DNA of 26,098 nucleotides from CAYZEZ01 sp964477295 (GTDB taxonomy: Bacteria > Bacteroidota > Bacteroidia > Bacteroidales > SM23-62): NCBI GenBank assembly GCA_964477295.1, contig CAYZEZ010000026.1, positions 1 to 26,098 on the forward strand, written 5' to 3'. How positions within the stretch are numbered: the first letter of the stretch is position 1; each line of letters opens with the position of its first letter. Below are positions 16,475 through 23,119 of this stretch, piece by piece. Made by a program: the position numbers and the translations under genes. The notes under the pieces were generated by a model. That model was given only the letters and a program-made list of their open reading frames with translations, ran no database searches and had not been told where the DNA came from.

Positions 16475-16786
16475 AATGTAAATTATTTAATGCCTGGTAA
16501 TTAACTTCTGTTGTAATATTCGTGGCAGCGGACCAGCTACCGGAAAAAGTAAAGTTAATAAATATAAAAACATATTTCATAAAGGATGTATAATTAATTC
16601 ATACAATGTATACTATTACTATTACATATTATGAATTTTATATGCATGGTCAAAAATCCATTTTACATAATAACTAACTGATTATAAATACTATAAATTA
16701 ATATTTTTAATACATGTAGCCTCGTGGCATACAAATTGATTATGACGTGTCGAAAATCAATTCATCAAACCAAAAATCATAAATAA
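16475..16786. other. Divergent regulatory region between kinase and multidomain gene
   Basis: 312 bp, very A+T-rich from 16555 to 16720, without a gene. It carries the promoters of both divergent transcription units. The clearest element is the -24/-12-like sequence at 16725-16740 facing right. I did not find a convincing inverted-repeat enhancer for the sigma-54 activator by eye. Confidence 0.55.
16725..16740 (+). promoter_or_regulatory. Candidate sigma-54 (-24/-12) promoter
   Basis: TGGCATACAAATTGAT compared with the consensus TGGCAC-N5-TTGCA/T: the GG and the TTG are present with exact spacing; the only core departure is GA in place of the -12 GC, plus T for C at the end of the -24 box. 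It predicts a transcript start near 16750, about 37 nt before the ATG at 16787. It lies next to a gene for a sigma-54-dependent activator, which raises its likelihood. Confidence 0.5.
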
Positions 16787-18379
16787 ATGAAATCATCACC
16801 TCACATACTGGTTATTGATGACGAAAACCATATTTGCGAGAGTTGTGACCGGATATTCACAAACGCAGGATATAGAGTCGATACAAATATCAGCGCAACA
16901 AAAGGCTTTCGTCAGGCATTATCGAATCCTTATGATGCGATCATCCTTGACCTTAATCTGGTTGAATCGGATGGTCTTAAATTACTGTATGGCATCCGTA
17001 AAAGCAAACCGGATGTACCGGTAGTAATTATCACGGGTTATCCTTCTGAAGACAGCAGGAGATTATCTAGTACACTGGGAGTTACAGACTATATTACAAA
17101 GCCATTCGGCCCCTCTGAGATCCTTGAACCGGTTGAAAAGGTTGTATCGCACAGGGAGGTGCCTGAAACTGACCTGTCAGATCCTGAACCGGTTGAAATC
17201 AGGGAAATCAATAACCACTTTCACCATTCGTCATGGTTCTACAAGATACCGGGTAGCCTGGTTCGTGTGGGTGGATATTTGCCCGACCTGTCAAACAACT
17301 GTATTAATTCCATCAGATTACCGGAGCCGGATAGCGTGGTTTACAGGGGCCTGCCAATTGTCGAGGTTACCCTGAACAACGGGTTAAAACAGACTATACC
17401 CTCTTCCGTAAGCGGCAGAGTAATGGCAACCAATGGACATCTGAGGGATCATTATTACATCCTCGAAAAGAATATCCATTCAAAAAACTGGATCGCAGTC
17501 GTTGACCCCTTCCACCTGGAACAGGATCTCCGGGTGAGTGAAACCAGAAGTATCCTGGTCCTTACTCATAGGGAAAGGGAACAGAATGAATTTGTGATAC
17601 GGTTCCAGGAACAGGGGTACAGCACTCAAATTGTCGAAAATATTAAAGAGGTATTGAATATCCTTGCCAGGGACAGCATTCGTGTCCTTTTTATTGATGC
17701 ACAGAAATTCGGTTATTCAGGACCAAAATATGTTAAAAAAATCAACCGGCTGTTTCCGGATGTTAAAATTATCGTTTTCAACGAACCGGACAAGCATGCA
17801 GAAAAGCAGTACCGGAATTACAGGATTTTATATTACGGGGTAAATCCTATCTCAAATAATGAGATGGTTGACCTGCTTCACTGCGCATTTAAAGATCCGA
17901 CAGAAATGGCGATGAGAGATCCCAGGGTATTCAGGTTCCTGCCCGAAGCCATCAACAGGATCTCTCTCACCAACAAGCATGGAACGAAAGTTACCCTCTT
18001 TGCATGTGACGGGATCCTCAGGCACAACAACGGATTGGGTTACCTGATCTCCAAAGAATTGAATAAGATGGAAATACCTCTCTGGTTTCACCATACACGA
18101 TTGCCGAAGTCCTTTAAAGAATTGACAAATAGCGGCATTATTGCTAAAGAAAGAAACACCTGCGACCGGATAATTATTCTGCAGGCTAATGAATTGGGTA
18201 TGATTCCCGGGAATATATCAAGGAATATGTCGGAATATTCAAATGAGAATTCAGAAATGAATCTAATGATATATATGAATATCCAAGCTGGCTATGGAAA
18301 GACAAGGAGTATCGATTTTGATATTAATACCACCCTGGCCCTGAAGGAACAGATCATGAATGAACTGGTTTCCGCTTAG
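16787..18379 (+). CDS. Receiver - GcvH-like - degenerate receiver - hydrogenase-protease-like multidomain protein
   Basis: 530 residues, no signal peptide or membrane segment. Residues 5-122 are a complete receiver domain (D11/D12, phospho-acceptor D55, K105). Residues ~145-245 align with glycine-cleavage H protein (VRVGGYLPDL, SIRLPEPDSVV, SVSGRVMATNGHL, NWIAVVDP); at the lipoyl-lysine position I read G199, with K201 two residues later, so lipoylation is doubtful. Residues ~254-365 look like a second, degenerate receiver (D304 in VLFIDAQ). Residues ~395-530 resemble HycI/HybD hydrogenase maturation proteases (CDGILRHNNGLGYLISKEL; RIIILQANELGMIPGNI), but the nickel-ligand positions corresponding to HybD E16 and D62 read N415 and Q466. 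No DNA-binding output domain is visible, so signalling probably runs through protein contacts. Followed 22 bp later by the PiT-family transporter, probably in one operon. The two C-terminal assignments are by eye. Confidence 0.75.
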   Translation: MKSSPHILVIDDENHICESCDRIFTNAGYRVDTNISATKGFRQALSNPYDAIILDLNLVESDGLKLLYGIRKSKPDVPVVIITGYPSEDSRRLSSTLGVTDYITKPFGPSEILEPVEKVVSHREVPETDLSDPEPVEIREINNHFHHSSWFYKIPGSLVRVGGYLPDLSNNCINSIRLPEPDSVVYRGLPIVEVTLNNGLKQTIPSSVSGRVMATNGHLRDHYYILEKNIHSKNWIAVVDPFHLEQDLRVSETRSILVLTHREREQNEFVIRFQEQGYSTQIVENIKEVLNILARDSIRVLFIDAQKFGYSGPKYVKKINRLFPDVKIIVFNEPDKHAEKQYRNYRILYYGVNPISNNEMVDLLHCAFKDPTEMAMRDPRVFRFLPEAINRISLTNKHGTKVTLFACDGILRHNNGLGYLISKELNKMEIPLWFHHTRLPKSFKELTNSGIIAKERNTCDRIIILQANELGMIPGNISRNMSEYSNENSEMNLMIYMNIQAGYGKTRSIDFDINTTLALKEQIMNELVSA

Positions 18380-18401
18380 GATATAACGTAAATCATTTGG
18401 T

Positions 18402-19445
18402 ATGATATCACCTTTATTCAGCTATTTGCTTATACCATTTTTAATCGGGATTTTCCTGGCAATCAATATGGGAGGGAGCGGAACTGCTCCCTCCTTTTCC
18501 GCTGCATATGGGGCAAATATTATCCGAAAGAGCCTGATCCCAGGATTTTTCGGGATAATGGTCTTTATCGGGGCACTTATTGCAGGTAAAGCCACTGCAG
18601 AAACCGTTGGCAGGGATTTACTTCCTGCCGACATGATGAGTTACTCCCTTGTATCCATCATTTTATTTTCTGTGTCCATCAGCCTGTTGCTTGCCAACCT
18701 TATCGGCATCCCTCAATCCACCAGCCAGGCAACCATTCTTGCCGCATCGGGACCAGCTTGTTATTTCAGGGCATTGAATGAGCATAAATTGTTCCTCGAG
18801 ATTATTCCGGCCTGGTTCATATTACCGATAACCTCTTTCATCCTTTGCTATTTGATTGGAAAGTATGCTTATATACCGATACGGAAAAAAGGGTATTTTA
18901 CTTTCACCGGCATTTCGAGACATCCGGTCATTAAATTTTTGGTTGTTGTCATGTCAGCCTATGTAGCATTTGCTATAGGTGCCAATAATGTAGCCAACGC
19001 ATCCGGACCCATAGCATCAATGACCATCAATGAATTACATATCCATGACGAAGCAGATAATTTCATCCTTGTCATGATCATTGCCACGTTGATTGTTGCC
19101 CCCAGTTTTGGCATTGGCAGTTCATTTTTTGGCAGGAAGCTGCTCAAACGAACCGGGAAGGGTATTTTCCTTTTTGGCCCTGTGGAAGCTATTATTATAT
19201 CCTTTATAACAGCCAGTTTATTACTCCTGGCATCGGTTATTAAGGGAATCCCCTCTTCCCTTGTACAGGTAAATACAGCTTGCATCATTGGGATTGGGTC
19301 TGCCAGGCTCGGATTTAGAAACATACTGAAAAAGACCTCCGTAAATCAGTTCTTTATAATCTGGCTGATCGCACCTGTTCTTGCCTTCCTGTTATCTATT
19401 TTTCTTACATACCTTGCAGACATAGCAGGATTTTTTAACCTGTAA
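18402..19445 (+). CDS. PiT-family inorganic anion transporter (phosphate or sulfate permease)
   Basis: 347 residues with about ten hydrophobic segments, a PF01384 protein of two inverted halves. The second half keeps the signature as AIGANNVANASGPIASM (191-207), with GANNVANA in place of the usual GANDVANA. The first half has drifted to NMGGSGTAPSFSAAYGANI (22-40), lacking the N-D pair. GIPQSTSQA (102-110) and GIPSSLVQVNTA (282-293) match the paired P-(V)-S-T-T-H/Q loops. Family members move phosphate with Na+ or H+; some, such as B. subtilis CysP, move sulfate, so the substrate is open. It is shorter than many PiT proteins and lacks a large central cytoplasmic loop. The 22-bp gap to the multidomain regulator suggests cotranscription, perhaps under sigma-54, and links anion uptake to this signalling module. 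No clear terminator follows. Confidence 0.85.
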   Translation: MISPLFSYLLIPFLIGIFLAINMGGSGTAPSFSAAYGANIIRKSLIPGFFGIMVFIGALIAGKATAETVGRDLLPADMMSYSLVSIILFSVSISLLLANLIGIPQSTSQATILAASGPACYFRALNEHKLFLEIIPAWFILPITSFILCYLIGKYAYIPIRKKGYFTFTGISRHPVIKFLVVVMSAYVAFAIGANNVANASGPIASMTINELHIHDEADNFILVMIIATLIVAPSFGIGSSFFGRKLLKRTGKGIFLFGPVEAIIISFITASLLLLASVIKGIPSSLVQVNTACIIGIGSARLGFRNILKKTSVNQFFIIWLIAPVLAFLLSIFLTYLADIAGFFNL

Positions 19446-19464
19446 AGGATGAAACATTTAAAGT

Positions 19465-19560
19465 CTATTTGTCAGCTTCCCAATAACCGGGCCAATCAAA
19501 ATCGATTAGCATTTGAAGATCCTCCTCCAGGTGATTCGATAATTGTTTCCTAACCTCCAC
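19465..19560 (-). other. Possible small ORF or gene remnant (31 codons)
   Basis: On the minus strand a frame from GTG (19560) to TAG (19465) encodes 31 residues beginning VEVRKQLSNHLEEDLQMLID and ending with a W-P-G-Y-W pattern. The mixture of charged and aromatic residues looks more protein-like than random frame, but an in-frame TGA stops it five codons upstream of the GTG and there is no ribosome site. It could be a small protein or the tail of a lost gene. Nothing else is visible in the 212-bp gap between 19445 and 19658. Confidence 0.2.
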
Positions 19561-19657
19561 CCCGAAGGACAATCACAAATTAATCTGTTACTTTTTGCAA
19601 AATCCTAGTCTAAACAGTATAACATTGATTTAATCAAGGTAAAGAATTGATTATAAC

Positions 19658-20383
19658 ATGAATGATGTGAATCATATATATCGAAAAGGACTTTACGCCT
19701 TAATAGATGGCGCATCGGGTATTGGATTTGTCCTATCGAAAGAATCCCAGGAACTGCAAAGGACATTACTGAATAACTCAAAAAGTCAGATAGAAAGACT
19801 TGAGGCTTATGAAGATATTTTTAACCCGGAAGTTGGGGATACAGGATTGAGCCGGGCAAGGAATATCGAAAGGGAGTCAGGACTGAGACAGATCTTTCTG
19901 AAATTTGAAGGCGGAAATCCAACCGGCATACAAAAAGACAGAATTGCGTTTGCACAATGCCTGGATGCCTTACGAAGGGGTTTTGCCACCCTGTACAAAA
20001 GAGGTAAAACTTCACGCATACCATGGATTATTGCGGGCTCATCGTACCGGAAGAATCCTATAGTGTATTCTTATAAAAAGAATCTGCCCTTTTGCACCGG
20101 TCTGGAGCCCGGGCATATTCACGAAACAAAAACGAGTGATCCATTGATCAACTGGCATTCATATGATGGGGATGAGGCATTGGATGCCATTCGAAACTCA
20201 TCAGGCTGGGCTGAAGATATAAGTGATTCAAGTTTAAATAATATTGCTAAAATTCTGAAAGATAAAGAAGGATTAAGTGTCATATCAGCTTCCACGGCAG
20301 GTTTGGCAGCCTTATTAAGCAAACAGCATCTGGAACCTTTGGAAGGAGACCGTTACGTGGCCATTATAACAGGTCGTAAATAA
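19658..20383 (+). CDS. Threonine-synthase-like PLP protein with large internal deletion
   Basis: 241 residues of a fold-type II PLP enzyme family usually 350-450 residues long. The N-terminal part reads FNPEVGDTGLSRARNIE (55-71) and KFEGGNPTGIQKDRIAFAQ (82-100), with K93 at the PLP-lysine position. The C-terminal part keeps KRGKTSRIPWIIAGSS (114-129), DPLINWHSYDGDEALDAIR (161-179) and ISASTAGLAALL (209-220). Only about 20 residues separate these blocks; the central region that should carry the phosphate-binding GNxG/GNT loop and most of the small domain is missing without loss of frame. The product is unlikely to be an active enzyme. It is followed 11 bp later by a broken DUF1611 gene, so the pair probably was an operon in amino acid metabolism and is now decaying. 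Start chosen at the first ATG. Confidence 0.75.
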   Translation: MNDVNHIYRKGLYALIDGASGIGFVLSKESQELQRTLLNNSKSQIERLEAYEDIFNPEVGDTGLSRARNIERESGLRQIFLKFEGGNPTGIQKDRIAFAQCLDALRRGFATLYKRGKTSRIPWIIAGSSYRKNPIVYSYKKNLPFCTGLEPGHIHETKTSDPLINWHSYDGDEALDAIRNSSGWAEDISDSSLNNIAKILKDKEGLSVISASTAGLAALLSKQHLEPLEGDRYVAIITGRK

Positions 20384-20394
20384 GTGAAGTAAAT

Positions 20395-21068
20395 ATGGAT
20401 GGTAATGCAATAATTTATTGTGAAGGGGCATTCAATACTCCGAATGGCAAAACCGCCCATGGGCTTGTCAGGTTCACAGAAAGGTATGATGTGCTGTCAG
20501 TGATCGATTCAAGGTATGCGGGACAAGATGCGGGTGAAATCCTTGATGGGGGCATGAACATGATTCCTGTTTATTCCACCATACAGGAGGGTGTTGAACA
20601 TTTAAAAAAAATGGGCATGAACCTTATTTTATGGTCATCGGGATTGCTCCTGACGGCGGCAGGTTGAGCGATACATTGAAAGACAATATCAGGCAGGCCA
20701 TTGACCTCGGGTTAAGCATTGATTCCGGGCTTCATGATTATCTTGCAGAAGATCATGATTTCTTAAGGGGAGCTGTTTTAAACAAAGTTCATATCCGTGA
20801 TGTCAGGAAACCGCCTCCAAAGAACCAGTTGCATTTTTTTTCCGGAATAATTAAAGAAGTCGATTGCCTGATACTGGCTATATTAGGAACGGATTCCTGC
20901 TGGAAACGGAGGATAGCCTTACGTTTTCAATTCGGAAGGCCAAAAAGCTTAGTTTTCTGGGGGACTTACACAGTTGCTCTTGACATCAGAAAAAAACCTG
21001 AAATCACCTTCCCGGCTTGTGGCCACAGAAAGAAAAAAACGCCGGGAAGAGCTCATCTTGATGAATAG
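20395..21068 (+). pseudogene. Frameshifted, truncated DUF1611-family (DgcN-like) gene
   Basis: Frame 1 (20395-20667) encodes the DUF1611 N-terminal Rossmann-like part: IYCEGAFNTPNGKTAHGLVR and VLSVIDSRYAGQDAGEIL. The frame is lost at the A8 run 20604-20611; one extra A would join it to the frame that continues with VIGIAPDGGRLSDTLK, SGLHDYLAEDHDFL and IRDVRKPPP, all typical of the family. The P-loop region expected as GTDSAVGK reads GTDSCWKRR, and a stretch near 20920-20955 makes sense only in another frame (IRKAKKLSFLG), so at least two more lesions exist. After GTYTV the expected GTGQT and the last ~150 residues are absent. DUF1611 includes DgcN, an N-acyltransferase of D-amino acid catabolism. 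The A8 slip alone could be a sequencing error or slippage; the other damage argues for a pseudogene. Confidence 0.8.
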
Positions 21069-21090
21069 CAACCTTCATTTCATTTTTATG

Positions 21091-21098
21091 TATATTTG
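21091..21098 (+). promoter_or_regulatory. Candidate -7 element of the metal-efflux operon
   Basis: TATATTTG is an exact TAnnTTTG match ending 22 bp before the ATG at 21121. It predicts a start near 21105 and a short leader of about 16 nt. No good -33 element was seen. It also favours 21121 over the upstream in-frame ATGs at 20974, 21061 and 21088. Confidence 0.5.
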
Positions 21099-21120
21099 CA
21101 CTCCACTTACTTTCATTTCG

Positions 21121-21513
21121 ATGACCGGTAAAAAATACATATCTGGTTTTCTACTGCTGCTCTTTTCAGTGTTGATTGTGCATAATGTTTTTCCGCATCA
21201 CCATCATTTTAAATCGGTAACCGGGACAATAAATGGCTTTTGCACGGTTCATCACAATGATTGTGATAAAGAAGAAAGCATGCCGGACGATGAATGCTAT
21301 TATTGCAGTGAAATAAATTTATATAATGACAGCCCGCCTGATTTTTCTAAAAAGATCAGAATAATTCAGGCACTGGCAATACCTTCAATCGAAACGCCAG
21401 GTGTCGTCCCTTCGAACTTTGCATCCCGGAGAATAACCAGCTTTAGATTAACACTTCATCCAATAGAGCTCTTTGGATCCCTTTCAAAAAGAGCCCCGCC
21501 GGTATTCATTTAG
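21121..21513 (+). CDS. Small His/Cys-rich membrane-anchored protein, metal-efflux operon leader
   Basis: 130 residues from the ATG at 21121. Earlier in-frame ATGs (20974, 21061, 21088) would add a charged tail overlapping the upstream pseudogene and would precede or overlap the candidate promoter. Residues 5-23 form one hydrophobic segment (signal or anchor) directly followed by HHHH (26-29). Further likely metal ligands are C41, H44-H45, C48, the acidic run at 50-58, and a C59-Y-Y-C62 pair. The C-terminal ~65 residues carry no recognisable domain. Small His-rich proteins of this shape often precede CzcCBA/CusCBA-type genes in Bacteroidota (DUF6769-like); here the adaptor starts 80 bp downstream. 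A periplasmic metal-binding or delivery role for Cu, Zn or Co is inferred from ligands and context only. Confidence 0.7.
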   Translation: MTGKKYISGFLLLLFSVLIVHNVFPHHHHFKSVTGTINGFCTVHHNDCDKEESMPDDECYYCSEINLYNDSPPDFSKKIRIIQALAIPSIETPGVVPSNFASRRITSFRLTLHPIELFGSLSKRAPPVFI

Positions 21514-21593
21514 TACCCCCATCAACATTTTTTATACCAAGTCTAAGTAATCGAGCTTTGTATTCCCTTTTGTAATAATTTATCTATCCAGTC

Positions 21594-23108
21594 ATGTATA
21601 AATCAGGAATTGCTTTTTTGATAATGATTGCCTGTGCATATGGGTGTAATCAGGTACCGGGTTCAAGACCGGATGATCCGTCTTCAGCTGACGATCATGC
21701 TACCTTGCAATCCACACTCTTTGGCGAAACAACCGAGTTCTTTATCGAGCATGATCCCCCGGAAGCAGGAAATGAAACTGAGTTTCATGTGTACTTAACG
21801 AACCTGGAAACATACAAACCATATCTTTCCGGAAGTCTAACTATTCTTATCGATGGCGTTTCTGTCACCGCAGAAAAGCCGGAAAGTCCCGGCATATTTC
21901 ATATCTCTTTTATCCCCGACAGGGCCGGTGACTTTGAGATCACCTATACTCATACAACAGGTAGCAGATCAGAATCGGTTACGGATCATATCGATATTTA
22001 CCAGGATCACGATGATATCCAACAGCAACTGGCAGAAGAGGATGATCATGATCATGAGGAGAGCGAGGTCATTGAAGGTGAAATTGTGTTCCTGAAAGAA
22101 CTGGCCTGGAAGAGTGAATTTATGGTAAAAGAAATTCAACCTGCCCCCTTCTCAGCAGTTATACATACCAGTGGGGAGATCCTGGCCATGCCGGGTGAGA
22201 AAAAAAACATTGCAGCAAACAGCAGTGGTATTATATTCTTTAACAACAGGAACCTCGTACAGGGGTCACCGGTCAAAAAAGGACAGCATCTGTTTACCAT
22301 CAGCAGCAAAGCTTTTACCGGGAACAATGTTGAGCAATTGTACCAGGAATACCTGAATAGCCTGAATAAGAGCAAAAGCGAGTATGAAAGGTATAAGAAA
22401 CTGTATGCCGGTGATGTTATCTCCGAACGGCAGTTTATAGAATCCCGGACAAATTTTGTGGCAGACAGTATACGCTTTTATAATCTTGCTGCCAATGCGA
22501 ATGAAGATGGATTAATCATTTATTCTCCTATTGCCGGATATATTCACGAATTAAATGTTTCTGAAGGTCAGTTTGTGGATCTGGGTCAGTTGCTGGTAAC
22601 CATTTCCTCCAACAAGATCCTCCTGTTACGGGCAGATGTTCCGCAGCAGTTCTACTACCAGCTTGATGATATTGAAACAGCTAATTTCAGGCCTGCATAT
22701 AGTGACCGGACCATTAGTATCGAAGAGATAAACGGGAAATTGCTTGCCAGGGGGGCCTCTGTTGCTGAGAATGACCATTACCTGCCAGTCTTTTTTGAAG
22801 TGAAAAACAATGGTAGCCTGCTCGAAGGAGCATTTGCAGAATTTTACCTGAAAACCGGCCAGGCAACCAAAAAGATAGTAGTTCCCAAAAGCGCTGTTTC
22901 AGAAGAACAGGGAGCTTATTACCTGTATATCCAGGTGACCGGTGAGAGCTATACAAAACGGCCCGTAATCCCCGGGGGAAACGACGGTAAAAACGTGGAA
23001 CTCATTGCAGGATTAGAACCGGGAGAACGAATAGTAACCCGGGGAGCAATGCTTTTAAAGGCTGCATCCATGGTAATTGGCGATATGAGTCACGGGCACA
23101 GTCACTAA
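21594..23108 (+). CDS. RND efflux periplasmic adaptor (CusB/CzcB-like) lipoprotein
   Basis: 504 residues. Lipoprotein signal with lipobox AYGC (Cys18). The N-terminal ~30-135 region is an Ig-like extension common in Bacteroidota heavy-metal adaptors, followed by an acidic His-rich stretch (DDHDHEE, 150-156). The membrane-fusion core runs from ~185: split lipoyl/barrel-sandwich (SGEILAMPGEKKNIAANSSG at 193-212, and IIYSPIAGYIHELNVSEGQF at 308-327), a coiled-coil hairpin (~245-300), then beta-barrel and membrane-proximal domains. It ends with the metal-binding tail HGHSH (500-504). It links an inner-membrane RND pump to an outer-membrane channel for divalent or monovalent metal export. The pump gene starts 11 bp after its stop; the TolC-like component (CzcC/CusC) is not in the window and may lie to the right. 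Confidence 0.92.
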   Translation: MYKSGIAFLIMIACAYGCNQVPGSRPDDPSSADDHATLQSTLFGETTEFFIEHDPPEAGNETEFHVYLTNLETYKPYLSGSLTILIDGVSVTAEKPESPGIFHISFIPDRAGDFEITYTHTTGSRSESVTDHIDIYQDHDDIQQQLAEEDDHDHEESEVIEGEIVFLKELAWKSEFMVKEIQPAPFSAVIHTSGEILAMPGEKKNIAANSSGIIFFNNRNLVQGSPVKKGQHLFTISSKAFTGNNVEQLYQEYLNSLNKSKSEYERYKKLYAGDVISERQFIESRTNFVADSIRFYNLAANANEDGLIIYSPIAGYIHELNVSEGQFVDLGQLLVTISSNKILLLRADVPQQFYYQLDDIETANFRPAYSDRTISIEEINGKLLARGASVAENDHYLPVFFEVKNNGSLLEGAFAEFYLKTGQATKKIVVPKSAVSEEQGAYYLYIQVTGESYTKRPVIPGGNDGKNVELIAGLEPGERIVTRGAMLLKAASMVIGDMSHGHSH

Positions 23109-23119
23109 ATTATAAATCC

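Noticed and set aside
20974..21120. Upstream in-frame starts for the His-rich protein (20974, 21061, 21088).
   Set aside because: They overlap the DUF1611 remnant, add a highly charged tail before the signal segment, and precede or overlap the TATATTTG element at 21091.
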